A stretch of DNA of 64,000 nt from Lachnospiraceae bacterium (GCA_003862155.1 QOUV01000001.1:62001-126000); one strand, 5' to 3'. Numbered from the stretch's first letter, positions 27,935 to 37,690 are shown. Numbers and translations are program-made. Notes: generated by a model not told the origin, from the sequence alone.

Positions 27935-29233
27935 ATGGCCATCATAAACAGCACATTGGTTTTAGGCTACCTGATGTCCACTTATGGCAATCAGACTTCC
28001 TCCGCGGAGCATGATAACCATAAGAAGAGCGATCTTCAGAAGGTCTACAGCAGAATGCTCATGACCAACCGGAACGCTCCGGTCTACAAGATCAACTACA
28101 CCCCTCGTATGGCCGAATTTGCGATCGACCTGAAGGCGAACGCGCACAAGCTCGAGAACGTCGTTTTGAATATGGGCGGCGGTTCCGAGAGCATAGAGTC
28201 CGTCCTGAACGAGAAGAAAGCCTATTCTTCAGATGAAGACAAGGTCAAGGTTGACTATATCGGAAGCCAGTCCGACGATGTCGACACATCAGAGACTTTT
28301 ACCATCGATGTAGACGAGCTCGCAAAGCCTCAGGTGAACGAGGGAAATCCCCTTATAAAGGACGACACTGCGTTCAAGCCCGGCTCATACAGTTTCGATC
28401 TCGATTCGAATGCCGGCTCATACGAGTTCCAGTTCACGGTAAATGACGGTGACACGAACTATGATGTCCAGCAGAAGATCGAGCGCCTGATAAATAATTC
28501 AGACACAGGCCTCACAGCAGGCATCAAGGATTTCGGACGGATGGCAGCTCTTGTGATCACATCGAAGCAGACCGGACTCTCTTCTACCGAAGACTGCCTC
28601 TTTAAGATAAGCTCCGGCACCAGCTACAACGCCCTGAAAGCTTTAGGTATCGATACTGTAAGCCAGCCAGCCTCGAATTCTTCATTTCGTCTGAACGGAT
28701 CTCGGCACCATTCACTCTCGAATTCATTTACGATAAATCAGCGCTTTGCCATCGATCTTAAAGAGAAGACCGAGGCAGGAAAGCCTGTTACAGTCGGTTT
28801 CAAAGCAGATACCGATATGATCGCCGATTCTGTTTCTGACCTTATCGACTCGTACAACAGCTTTATCGCTGTCGGCCGCAAGTATGCCGATACGAACGGA
28901 AACGACAGCCTGATTAAAGATATGGCCTCAGTCAGCACCGGACTTAAAGACGAACTCGGCCAGCTTGGCATTACAGCCGATGACTACGGACTCCTTCAGA
29001 TCGACAAGACCAAGCTTGATGACTCGATCTCAGGTGTGGATGTAAAGGACGCGATCCACAATATTAATAAATTCAAGGCCGCGATGCACACCGAGGCCGA
29101 GAAGTCTTCTATCGACCCGCTCCGCTATGTGAAGAAGATCACAGTCGAGTACAAGGATCCTACGAAGAATCATTTCACAGCAGTCTACGCGTCAAGCCCT
29201 TACTCAGGACTCCTTATCGACGAGAAGCTGTGA
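27935..29233 (+). CDS. FliD-related (hook-associated-like) protein, atypical ends
   Basis: A 432-residue protein with a strong AGGAGG site. The middle resembles the fliD product of this window: GDTNYDVQQKIERLINNSDT with ALVITSKQTGLSS matches the FliD hook-in region, and SNSFTINQRFAIDL then FKADTDMIADSVSDLIDSYN matches the FliD segment before the C-terminal coil. It lacks the usual FliD N-terminus (SGLDTESIV type) and the long C-terminal coiled coil that form the cap core. It begins instead MAIINSTLVLGYLMSTYGNQ and ends in a beta-rich tail. It lies 17 kb from the flagellar cluster, next to three CgeB-like glycosyltransferases. The function is unknown; a filament- or hook-associated or secreted protein is an inference. 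Confidence 0.65.
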   Translation: MAIINSTLVLGYLMSTYGNQTSSAEHDNHKKSDLQKVYSRMLMTNRNAPVYKINYTPRMAEFAIDLKANAHKLENVVLNMGGGSESIESVLNEKKAYSSDEDKVKVDYIGSQSDDVDTSETFTIDVDELAKPQVNEGNPLIKDDTAFKPGSYSFDLDSNAGSYEFQFTVNDGDTNYDVQQKIERLINNSDTGLTAGIKDFGRMAALVITSKQTGLSSTEDCLFKISSGTSYNALKALGIDTVSQPASNSSFRLNGSRHHSLSNSFTINQRFAIDLKEKTEAGKPVTVGFKADTDMIADSVSDLIDSYNSFIAVGRKYADTNGNDSLIKDMASVSTGLKDELGQLGITADDYGLLQIDKTKLDDSISGVDVKDAIHNINKFKAAMHTEAEKSSIDPLRYVKKITVEYKDPTKNHFTAVYASSPYSGLLIDEKL

Positions 29234-30406
29234 TATCCTGTTATCGAAAGTATGGTAAGTGGAGACTTTTTCATAACCTCTCTGCGAGATCTTATCCCGC
29301 AGGGAGGCATTTTTTTCATCAAGATAGAAGTCCGCTTTCTCGATCAGCTCCTCTTCGCTGTCAAACCAGACCAGATCTTCTCCATCCTTAAAATAAATAT
29401 CGAGTTCCTTCTGATGGTTCGTAAAAAGAAATCCCCTGGCACCAAGCACATCCCAGACCCGAAGTGGAATCCCTGTCTTTATATTTGAAATAGTAAAATT
29501 GAGGCTTATCGCCGATTTCCTGAAAACCCATGGCATTATAAGCCTGTAGTCGACTCCACCCATATTTTTTACAGAAAAAATATCAGAGGTATCGCTCTCG
29601 GTAAAAAGACAGACGCTGTGCTTTTTTGAAAGGTCAGTAAGAGCCCGCTTCCGCTGGATCTGCGCGCACTTGAAGCCGAGTGAGGTTACTGAGAAGACAA
29701 ACGGAAGGTCTGAAAATGAGCGGTCTGATTTTTCGAAATCTACGCACTCCAAAAGCTCTTCACTGATTTCAGGCGTCATTATCTCATCGAAAAAATGCTC
29801 AGTCCCGAATCGTGCGCTTTCAAGCTGCATTGCAGCGTCAAAGTAGCCACGCAGATACTCCGGAAGCTTATCTGATATTTTATCATAGGAATTTTTTTCA
29901 TAGAGGCTTCCTACAAAAGTAAGGGAGCGCTCGAGCAGCCTTTCAGTCTCCTCCTTAAATGGAGAGCTGAATGTGAAGAGCCTGTCGAGACGCGCAGTGT
30001 CGACTCCGAGCGGAAGATACCTGACATGAGATGCACCGATCGCCCTGAAATTGGCCACAGCCAAAGCATCGAAGAGAAAGATCCTGTTTACTTGGTTGAA
30101 TACCGACTCATGGTACATTGAAATCAGCGGGCTGTCACAGCTGTACGAGACGTATTCGATGCCATTTTTCTGGCAGATGTCTGAGATGACAGGAAAGTAG
30201 TTTATCGAAAAGACGAATTCATAATTATCAGACGCCAGCTCTTTTTCAAAAACCGCAGCGAAGTCGTCATTCACCTCGTAGTTCAAGAGTTTCTGGGCAA
30301 TGCACTTTACTTCGCAGCCCGCTCTCTCGAACGCGGCTATCACGTCGTCGTAGTTATAGGCTTTCCAGCGGTAGACCAGGATCTTTTTTGTAGAATTTAT
30401 TTTCAT
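29204..30406 (-). CDS. CgeB-like glycosyltransferase, copy A
   Basis: A 400-residue protein of the CgeB/DUF3880 glycosyltransferase type (GT-B fold). The N-terminal domain has FVFSINYFPVISDICQKNGI then EYVSYSCDSP, and the C-terminal domain has TGIPLRVWDVLGARGFLFTN then HQKELDIYFKDGEDLVWFDS, the usual nucleotide-sugar-binding end of Glyco_trans_1_2. B. subtilis CgeB acts in spore-coat maturation; relatives in flagellated clostridia are thought to glycosylate surface or flagellar proteins. It is convergent with the FliD-like gene and their 3' ends overlap by 30 bp. The donor sugar is unknown. Confidence 0.78.
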   Translation of the reverse strand: MKINSTKKILVYRWKAYNYDDVIAAFERAGCEVKCIAQKLLNYEVNDDFAAVFEKELASDNYEFVFSINYFPVISDICQKNGIEYVSYSCDSPLISMYHESVFNQVNRIFLFDALAVANFRAIGASHVRYLPLGVDTARLDRLFTFSSPFKEETERLLERSLTFVGSLYEKNSYDKISDKLPEYLRGYFDAAMQLESARFGTEHFFDEIMTPEISEELLECVDFEKSDRSFSDLPFVFSVTSLGFKCAQIQRKRALTDLSKKHSVCLFTESDTSDIFSVKNMGGVDYRLIMPWVFRKSAISLNFTISNIKTGIPLRVWDVLGARGFLFTNHQKELDIYFKDGEDLVWFDSEEELIEKADFYLDEKNASLRDKISQRGYEKVSTYHTFDNRISQLLVDKES

Positions 30407-30453
30407 TTTCTGCTCTTTAAGTATATAATGAATTTATTTACAGGAGGAATCAT

Positions 30454-31635
30454 ATGAAAGTCATATTCGTTCGCTATGGAAGCCTGAATGAGCCCGACAT
30501 CATAGCCACATTCAAGGAATTCGGGATTGAAGTCATAGAGTACAGCCGCGAAGTCACTGTGAAGAACGACTATCCTTCCACATCCCTTAAGCTATTAAAC
30601 GAGTTCGTTGAAAAGCACCCGTGTGACTTTCTCTTTTCGATCAATTTCTTCCCGTATGTCTCGGAGCTCGCGAATATCTACCATCTGAGGTATATCTCGT
30701 GGGTAGTCGATGCGCCGGTGCTCGAGCTCTACACCCGTCCTATCACAAACAAATACAACAGGACTTTTATCTTCGACCGGGCTGTCTACAACGAGATCCA
30801 TCCACTGAATCCCGACTGTGTCTTTCATCTGCCGCTCGCCGGTTCAGTAAAGCGCAGGATGCAGGTCATAGACTCCGCTTCCGAAGAACAGAAGCAGAGA
30901 TTTTCTCACGAGATAGCGTTCGTCGGAAGTCTCTACTCCGAAAAGGATCCATACCATCTGAGTGCGAAAGGCCTCTCTATGCACACCGCCGGATATATCG
31001 ACGGAATTTTAAAAGCACAGGAGTCAGTCTATGGATATTTTTTCATCGAAGATCTTCTGACCGATGAGATCACAAAGGAGATAAAAAACGCTCTTCCGAA
31101 TTTTCCATATGCTCCGGAAGGAAGTTTTCTTACAGATAAGCGGACAGTCGCACAGGAGTACCTCGGAAACGCTGTCACTGCGATAGAGCGTGACGACACT
31201 TTCAAAATGCTCTCAGAACACTTCGACACATCGATCTATACTGGGTCTGATACCTCGGGGATGCCAAAGATTCACAATCTCGGACTCGCGAAATCCCTTG
31301 AAGAGATGCCGATCATTTTTCATGAATCCAAAATAAATATAAATACGACCTCGAAGACGATCCGTACCGGGCTTCCTCAGAGGATTTTTGATATCACATC
31401 CTGCGGTGGATTCTGCATCTCAAACTATCAGGAAGAGATCCCTGAACTCTTCGTTCCAGGTGAGGAGATCGTCATGTATGAAAGCCTTGACGAGCTGCGC
31501 GGCCTCTGCGCCTACTACCTCGAACACGATGAGCGGCGCCGTGAGATCGCGTACGCCGGCTTTGAGAAAACAAAAAACAATTACACCTACGAGACCATCA
31601 TGCAGAAGCTCTTGTACACCGCTTTTTCATTTTAA
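30454..31635 (+). CDS. CgeB-like glycosyltransferase, copy B
   Basis: A 393-residue paralogue of the two flanking genes, on the opposite strand. Shared blocks are FLFSINFFPYVSELANIYHL, YISWVVDAPVLELYT and, near the end, TGLPQRIFDITSCGGFCISN then YQEEIPELFVPGEEIVMYES. The start ATG 30454 follows AGGAGG. The divergent gap to copy A is only 47 bp and contains a TATAAT (30424-30429) for this gene, so the two promoters must overlap. The 3' end overlaps copy C by 9 bp. Confidence 0.78.
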   Translation: MKVIFVRYGSLNEPDIIATFKEFGIEVIEYSREVTVKNDYPSTSLKLLNEFVEKHPCDFLFSINFFPYVSELANIYHLRYISWVVDAPVLELYTRPITNKYNRTFIFDRAVYNEIHPLNPDCVFHLPLAGSVKRRMQVIDSASEEQKQRFSHEIAFVGSLYSEKDPYHLSAKGLSMHTAGYIDGILKAQESVYGYFFIEDLLTDEITKEIKNALPNFPYAPEGSFLTDKRTVAQEYLGNAVTAIERDDTFKMLSEHFDTSIYTGSDTSGMPKIHNLGLAKSLEEMPIIFHESKININTTSKTIRTGLPQRIFDITSCGGFCISNYQEEIPELFVPGEEIVMYESLDELRGLCAYYLEHDERRREIAYAGFEKTKNNYTYETIMQKLLYTAFSF

Positions 31636-32814
31636 AAATTCATCGAGGATCCGGTGCAGGAATGAATCGATCGAATAGTACTTCTTTACTTTCTTAAATC
31701 CATTCTCAGCAATCTGCGCCCTCTCTTCTTCGTGACTTAAATAGTAATCGACCTTTTCAATCAGCTCATCAGTACTCGAGTAAAAGTCGTAATCGACCCC
31801 CGGCACAAATGCTGCTGAGCCGTCACTGCTTACCGTATCGAGTGAAAAATCAGCCTGATAATTTGTCAGAAGAAATCCACCACAGCTCATGATATCCATG
31901 CAGCGCTGCGGGATTCCGGTATCAATGCTCCTTAGAGTAATATTCAGATTAATTCTGCTCTGGGCGAATACCAGCGGCATGTCGTAGTCGTAGTCCGCGA
32001 CTCCGTGATTAATTACTCCCGGTATCTCAGCCGTATCATCTAAAGTGTAGAGATCGACCCTGTGGTCTTTCCCGATTGCAGTCAGATACTTTATCCTCTC
32101 ACGACTCGTCTGTTTTCTCCCGATCACATATTTTAAGAATCTGTAGTTGTCCGGCTCTACCGAGAGCTTGTCCGGGAATACCGGTAAGGCCTTCCTTAAG
32201 GCAGCAATGACTTCTCCATTCAAGGCAGGCTTAATGATATCAGATCCATACACGAGGGACTGCGCATCCATAAGCCCCTCGAGATATCCCCTCATATACT
32301 CCGGAAGGTTTTCTTCCATCCTCTCGTAAAAATTGTGCCTCTCATTATATAAGGCACCTACAAACGAGATATCACAGGCGTGTTTTTTCTCGTGGTCCTT
32401 TTTTATCATGTCCATCCGGCTGGTATCAGCAGGAAGCGTAATGTAGTGTACGTTATTAAGTCCTCCGGCATTGAATTCACTTACCCACTGCGAGTCGAAA
32501 ATATAGACGTGGTTCGTCGGATACATCAGCGTATACGAGTAGACATAGACAGCCGGATTGTCATAAACAACTGATACATATGGAAGCCCCAGGTCATGGC
32601 AGCACTCTGCCACAATCGGGAAATAGTTGTAGGAAAATGTTATATCCGGTTTATTTTCTTCTGCAAAATCTGCAAATGATTCCTTGAAATCATCGGACTC
32701 GAGCTGATTGTAATCGCGGTGAAAAAAAGGCAGGACTTGATGGCCCTGCTTTTTCATCGCCTCTACCGTCGATTCTCTATTGAAGCAGTTCCAACGTAGA
32801 AACAGTATTCTCAT
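31627..32814 (-). CDS. CgeB-like glycosyltransferase, copy C
   Basis: A 395-residue paralogue. Shared blocks are ITFSYNYFPIVAECCHDLGL, PYVSVVYDNPAVYVY, and TGIPQRCMDIMSCGGFLLTN then YQADF. It begins 2 bp after the murA stop and is read in the same direction, so it should be co-transcribed with and perhaps coupled to murA, although the functions differ. The ribosome binding site (AGGTG) lies inside the murA end. Target and donor are unknown. Confidence 0.78.
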   Translation of the reverse strand: MRILFLRWNCFNRESTVEAMKKQGHQVLPFFHRDYNQLESDDFKESFADFAEENKPDITFSYNYFPIVAECCHDLGLPYVSVVYDNPAVYVYSYTLMYPTNHVYIFDSQWVSEFNAGGLNNVHYITLPADTSRMDMIKKDHEKKHACDISFVGALYNERHNFYERMEENLPEYMRGYLEGLMDAQSLVYGSDIIKPALNGEVIAALRKALPVFPDKLSVEPDNYRFLKYVIGRKQTSRERIKYLTAIGKDHRVDLYTLDDTAEIPGVINHGVADYDYDMPLVFAQSRINLNITLRSIDTGIPQRCMDIMSCGGFLLTNYQADFSLDTVSSDGSAAFVPGVDYDFYSSTDELIEKVDYYLSHEEERAQIAENGFKKVKKYYSIDSFLHRILDEFLK

Positions 32815-32816
32815 TT

Positions 32817-34112
32817 TTATGACACCTGAAAAACAAACTTCTTTAATGCGCGCTCGTCGTCAACTTTCTCAATCGATGCGCCAACTCCGCGGAGCTTCTC
32901 TGTGAAATCCTCATAGCCTCGCTGAATATACTTGATATCGTCTACAGTAGTCAAACCATCTGCTGCAAGTCCTGCAATGACAAGAGCTGCTCCGGCTCTT
33001 AAATCCGGTGCATCGACTCTGGCGCCGGTGTAGTGATCGACTCCGGTGATTATCGCAATGTTGCTCTCGACCTTTACCTTCGCGCCCATGCGGTTTAGCT
33101 CTGCGACATATTTAAATCTGTTCTCAAAAATACTTTCAGTAACAGTGCTTACTCCATTGGCAAGTCCTAAAACGACTGTCATCTGAGGCTGCATATCAGT
33201 CGGAAATCCCGGATAAGGAAGTGTCGTAACCTGAGTCGGCTGGAGCTCTATATCCTTCGCCGAAACGGTCACCAGATCATCTCCCTCTGCAATCCGGCAT
33301 CCGGCTTCGAGAAGCTTCGCAGTCGTAGCCTCCAGGTGCTTCGGTATGACGTTCATTACGGTAATCTCTCCGTGCGTAGCTGCTGCAGCATACATAAAAG
33401 TACCGGCCTCTATCTGGTCAGGGATAACAGAGTACTCTGTTCCGTGCAGATGGTCTACGCCATTTATCCTGATCAGGTCAGTTCCGGCGCCCTTGATCTC
33501 GGCCCCCATGCTGTTCAGGAAATTCGCAACATCTACGACGTGCGGCTCCTTGGCTGCATTCTCAATGCTGGTCCTGCCCTCAGCCATAACGGCTGCCATC
33601 ATGATATTTATAGTGGCGCCGACAGAAACCTTATCGAGGTAGATGTGCGTTCCGACGAGTCTGTCCGCCTTGGCAGAGATAAGCCCGTAGCCCTCATCGA
33701 CTGTAGCTCCGAGTGCCTTGAATCCCTTGGTGTGCAGATCCATAGGTCTCGCACCGATGTCACATCCTCCCGGAAGTGCGACCTCAGCCTGCTTGTACTT
33801 GCCGAGAAGCGAACCAAGCAGATAGTATGAAGCGCGGATTTTCTTGATAAACTCATAGTCTACTACGAGATTGTCGATAGTTGACCCGTTAATAATCGCA
33901 GAATGCCTGTCCGGCCTGACGACTTTCGCCCCAATCTCTTTTATAGCTTCGAGCATCACATGAATGTCGTTCACATCCGGCAGGTTTGTGATATACACAT
34001 CCTCGTCAGACATGACGGCAGCTGCCACAATAGCCAGCGCCGCATTCTTCGCCCCTGATATATTTACGGACCCGATCAGCGGCGTACCGCCTTTCATCAC
34101 GTACTGTTCCAT
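32817..34112 (-). CDS. murA: UDP-N-acetylglucosamine 1-carboxyvinyltransferase
   Basis: A 431-residue enzyme that transfers enolpyruvate from PEP to UDP-GlcNAc, the first committed step of peptidoglycan synthesis. It has K22 (NISGAKNAAL), the catalytic C117 in LPGGCDIGARP (the fosfomycin target, so sensitivity is expected at this residue), and the C-terminal YPGFPTDMQPQM and DLRAGAALVIAGLAA blocks. It is preceded by its own promoter and followed after 2 bp by a CgeB-like gene. Confidence 0.96.
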   Translation of the reverse strand: MEQYVMKGGTPLIGSVNISGAKNAALAIVAAAVMSDEDVYITNLPDVNDIHVMLEAIKEIGAKVVRPDRHSAIINGSTIDNLVVDYEFIKKIRASYYLLGSLLGKYKQAEVALPGGCDIGARPMDLHTKGFKALGATVDEGYGLISAKADRLVGTHIYLDKVSVGATINIMMAAVMAEGRTSIENAAKEPHVVDVANFLNSMGAEIKGAGTDLIRINGVDHLHGTEYSVIPDQIEAGTFMYAAAATHGEITVMNVIPKHLEATTAKLLEAGCRIAEGDDLVTVSAKDIELQPTQVTTLPYPGFPTDMQPQMTVVLGLANGVSTVTESIFENRFKYVAELNRMGAKVKVESNIAIITGVDHYTGARVDAPDLRAGAALVIAGLAADGLTTVDDIKYIQRGYEDFTEKLRGVGASIEKVDDERALKKFVFQVS

Positions 34113-34170
34113 AATTACCTATCCTTACATGTGTAACAATTTTGTAAAGTTATTCTCAATATCCGTATAT

Positions 34171-34198
34171 ATTTTATATAGAATCGAAAAAAAGTCAA
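34171..34198 (-). promoter_or_regulatory. Promoter of murA
   Basis: Minus strand TTGACT (34193-34198), 16 bp, TAAAAT (34171-34176). The -35 overlaps the last codon and stop of the upstream ABC transporter gene. Confidence 0.6.
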
Positions 34199-35922
34199 GA
34201 CATAAACTGCGACCTGTACAATTTTGCATAGTATCCATTTTTTGCAAGAAGCTCCTTGTGATTGCCCTGCTCTAAAACATGGCCATTCTCCATGTACAAA
34301 ATCATGTCCGCATCGCGGATGGTCTGCAGACGGTGGGCAACGACGAAAGTCGTCCTCCCCTTCATCATCTTGTTGAATGCGTCCTGAATCTTCATCTCGG
34401 TTCTCGTATCGATAGATGACGTTGCCTCGTCAAGTATCAGCATCGGCGGAAGCGCAAGCATAAGCCTTGCAATACACAGAAGCTGTTTCTGGCCCTGGCT
34501 GAGTGTCCCCGAAGGCGAGAGGACTGTGTCATAGCCGTCAGGAAGTTTCCTGATAAATTCGTGAGCATGGGCGGCTTTCGAAGCCTCTATGATCTCCTCG
34601 TCCGTAGCATCCGGTTTTCCAAGAGTAAGGTTGTCTCTTATAGTGCCTGAAAACAGGAATGTCTCCTGCAGCACCATACCAAAGCGGCTGCGCAGTGCAT
34701 TTCTGCTTACCGTCCTTATGTCTCTGCCATCGACTTTTACAGAGCCGGCATTTACATCGTAGAAGCGCATCAGAAGGTTAATAAGTGTGGTCTTTCCGGC
34801 TCCGGTAGGACCAACGATAGCGACTTTCTCACCAGGATTTACCTTGACATTTAAATCTGTAATAAGCGGCTTCTCAGGAACATACGAAAAATCGACGTGT
34901 TCCATGTCTACGGCGCCCTTTACCTCTCCGTCGAACTCACCGTCACAGTCCTCGACCTGATCCTGATCGATTATCTCGAAGATCCTGGCAGCGCAGGCCA
35001 TGGCGTTCTGCATCTCTGTGATGACGCCGGTGATCTCGTTGAACGGGCGGGCATACTCTCTGGCGTAACCGAGGAAGCTTGTAAGTTCACCGACCGAAAT
35101 GCTTCCGGCCACTGCCAAAAATGCTCCGACTACTCCGACTACAGCATATATGACCGCGTTTACAAATCTTGTAGAAGGGTTCGTGAGAGATGAGTAAAAC
35201 GTTGCCTTCGTGGCAGAATCCGTAAGCTTATTGTTCTTTTTTACAAATTCCTCTTTCGATAATTCTCCGGCTCCGAGCTGACTCACCAGATCCTCAAGCG
35301 AAATTCTCTCATCGATGTACTCTGTCAAATCGCCCCTGTCCTTCGACTGCTGAGTGAAGTATCTGTACGTTCTGCCTGAAATAAATTTTGCAATAAGAAG
35401 CGATACCGGGGTAGCTGCGATAACGATAAGGGCTATCGTAAAGCGGATCCTTATCATGAAAATGATAGTTCCTGCTATCGTCATGATTCCTGTAAAGAGC
35501 TGTGTAAACCCAAGCAGGAGTCCGTCTGTAAACGAGTCCGCATCCGTTACTATCCGGCTTGCGATATCGCCATGGCTCTCGCTGTCGATCACTTTTACAG
35601 GGACGCGCAGGAGCCTCTCAAACGCTCTCTGCCTCAGGGTCTTAGCCACCGAATAGGTGATGTGGTTATTTATCAGGTTCATAAACAGCTGGCAGAAAAA
35701 TGTGACGGCTGCCACGGCTGCTATCTCCTTTAAGACAAAGAGAAGACCGGAAAAGTCCACCTTTCCTTTTCCAATGATGTGGTCTACGGCTCTTCCTTCG
35801 AGTACCGGAATCATCAGAGTCGAAATAACAGTACCAAGCGCAAATATCAGCGATAAAATAATAAATCCTGTATATGGCTTCAAAAGCTTTAAAACTCTCT
35901 TCATTGTCGAATCTTTTTTCAT
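34195..35922 (-). CDS. Heterodimeric ABC exporter subunit, catalytic half
   Basis: A 575-residue half-transporter: six membrane helices (about residues 15-310) then a nucleotide-binding domain. Walker A is VGPTGAGKTTLI, Walker B LILDEATSSID with the catalytic glutamate, and the switch histidine is in VVAHRLQTI. The signature motif is the non-standard LSQGQ. It starts by an ATGA overlap with the partner gene and would pair with it as in BmrCD or TM287/288. Such pumps export drugs, lipids or peptides; the substrate cannot be predicted. Confidence 0.92.
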   Translation of the reverse strand: MKKDSTMKRVLKLLKPYTGFIILSLIFALGTVISTLMIPVLEGRAVDHIIGKGKVDFSGLLFVLKEIAAVAAVTFFCQLFMNLINNHITYSVAKTLRQRAFERLLRVPVKVIDSESHGDIASRIVTDADSFTDGLLLGFTQLFTGIMTIAGTIIFMIRIRFTIALIVIAATPVSLLIAKFISGRTYRYFTQQSKDRGDLTEYIDERISLEDLVSQLGAGELSKEEFVKKNNKLTDSATKATFYSSLTNPSTRFVNAVIYAVVGVVGAFLAVAGSISVGELTSFLGYAREYARPFNEITGVITEMQNAMACAARIFEIIDQDQVEDCDGEFDGEVKGAVDMEHVDFSYVPEKPLITDLNVKVNPGEKVAIVGPTGAGKTTLINLLMRFYDVNAGSVKVDGRDIRTVSRNALRSRFGMVLQETFLFSGTIRDNLTLGKPDATDEEIIEASKAAHAHEFIRKLPDGYDTVLSPSGTLSQGQKQLLCIARLMLALPPMLILDEATSSIDTRTEMKIQDAFNKMMKGRTTFVVAHRLQTIRDADMILYMENGHVLEQGNHKELLAKNGYYAKLYRSQFMS

Positions 35923-37652
35923 GATCTGCCCTCCTCCTTGTATTCAAACTGAGTCGTGTAAATCTCTTTGTAGATCGGGCAGGTCTTAAGTAGCTCATCG
36001 CTCGTTCCAAGTCCGACCGGCTTTCCGCCCTCGAGCACGAGGATCTGGTCGCAGGTCATAACAGACGATGCACGCTGCGAGATGATAACTGATGTCGGAT
36101 GCCACGGCAGCTTTAAAATCGCCTCGTGAAGATGGCGCTCGGTCAGCATATCAAGAGCTGATGCCGAATCATCTAAGATAAGGATCTGTGGTTTCTTGAT
36201 AAGGGCTCTCGCTATCGTAAGTCTCTGCTTCTGTCCACCTGAAAAATTCGTGCCGCCTCTTAATACCGGCTCCTCGAGTTTTTTCTCCTTATTTTCTACT
36301 ATCTCTTTCGCCTGGGCAGCTTCAAGGGCGTCCCACATCTCCTGCTCACTGGCGTCTGGCTTTGCGAGCCTTAAGTTGTAGCTTATCGTTCCTGTAAAAA
36401 GATTTGCTTTCTGCGGAACGTGTCCGATCATTTTTACAAGCTCTTCATCCGAGTATGTCTTAATGTCATTTCCGAACAGCAGCAGCTCTCCTGATGTCGG
36501 ATCGTAGGCGTGGCGCAGAAGCCTTACGAGAGAGCTCTTGCCTGAACCAGTGCCTCCAATGATTCCGAGGCTCTGTCCCTTTTTGATGCTTACATTGATA
36601 TCTGAAAGCGAGCTGTCACGGCTTCCCGGATATGTAAATGAGAGGTTCTTGAACTCGATCGCTGTATCATCTGATTCCTTTGCGGCGGCCTCCTCATGAA
36701 CTCTCTCGTCCGGATTCATCTCGAGGATCTCCTGAAGTCTTCCGCAGGAAGAAAGCGCTCTCGTAAGGAGGATGATCAGGTTTGCAAGCTTAATAAGCTC
36801 GATCAGAATCTGCGACATGTAGTTTACGAGTGCTACTGTCTCACCCTGTGTCAGGATTCCGGCATTTACGCGCGCTCCGCTGATCCAGAGGATCGATGCG
36901 ATTCCAAGATTAATAACTGCGTAAGTTGCAGGATTTAAGAGTGCCGAGAGCCTTCCTGTCGAGATCTGTCTTCCATAGAGGTCTGCTGTCTCGTCCTTGA
37001 ACCTCCTGTCCTGTTTATCCTCTACTCTGAAAGCCCTGATGACTCTTACACCCTCGAGGTTTTCATTTACTGTCAGAAGGATCTTCTCAAGTCCCTCCTG
37101 TATCCTTTTAAACTTTGGAAGCGTAGCCCTCATCACGAGATATACGATTAGTCCCAGCAGAGGGATGACTACGCAGAAGACAAGAGCAGCCTTCACATCG
37201 ACTGTAAATGACATGATCATCGCACCGAATACGATGAAAGGCGACCTCAGGAAAAGACGGAGGAACATATTCATTCCATTCTGCACCTGGTTTACATCGT
37301 TTGTAATTCTCGTCACAAGCGATGCGGTTCCTGCCTTCTCGAGTGAGCCCCTCGAGAACTTCATTATATGGAAAAATACGTCCTCTCTTATTTTTCCGGC
37401 TGCATTTATCGCAGCCTTCGCACTGAAATACTGGGCAATAATAGCTACAACAAGCCCTACTACTGCAAAAATTATCAGGACACCGCACATCTTTAAAATA
37501 TAACCTGCGTCCTTATTTGCGATTCCGACGTCAATGATCTTTGCCATTACAAGCGGGACTAAAAGCTCGAAGATGGCCTCAAGCATTTTAAATACCGGCG
37601 CGAGAAGTGACTCTTTTTTGTAATCACCGAGATAGTGAGCTGCAAATCTCAT
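35919..37652 (-). CDS. Heterodimeric ABC exporter subunit, degenerate-site half
   Basis: A 577-residue half-transporter with an N-terminal six-helix domain and a nucleotide-binding domain. Walker A GGTGSGKSSLV and signature FSGGQKQ are normal, but the residue after Walker B is Asp (LILDDSASALD) and the switch histidine is Gln (IISQRASSV). This is the degenerate partner of a heterodimeric exporter: one ATP site (its own Walker A/B plus the partner's LSQGQ) should be catalytically weak. It overlaps the partner by 4 bp and is translationally coupled. Confidence 0.92.
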   Translation of the reverse strand: MRFAAHYLGDYKKESLLAPVFKMLEAIFELLVPLVMAKIIDVGIANKDAGYILKMCGVLIIFAVVGLVVAIIAQYFSAKAAINAAGKIREDVFFHIMKFSRGSLEKAGTASLVTRITNDVNQVQNGMNMFLRLFLRSPFIVFGAMIMSFTVDVKAALVFCVVIPLLGLIVYLVMRATLPKFKRIQEGLEKILLTVNENLEGVRVIRAFRVEDKQDRRFKDETADLYGRQISTGRLSALLNPATYAVINLGIASILWISGARVNAGILTQGETVALVNYMSQILIELIKLANLIILLTRALSSCGRLQEILEMNPDERVHEEAAAKESDDTAIEFKNLSFTYPGSRDSSLSDINVSIKKGQSLGIIGGTGSGKSSLVRLLRHAYDPTSGELLLFGNDIKTYSDEELVKMIGHVPQKANLFTGTISYNLRLAKPDASEQEMWDALEAAQAKEIVENKEKKLEEPVLRGGTNFSGGQKQRLTIARALIKKPQILILDDSASALDMLTERHLHEAILKLPWHPTSVIISQRASSVMTCDQILVLEGGKPVGLGTSDELLKTCPIYKEIYTTQFEYKEEGRS

Positions 37653-37690
37653 AATAGATCCTCTTAAAAAATTCTTTATAGCTAAAACAA

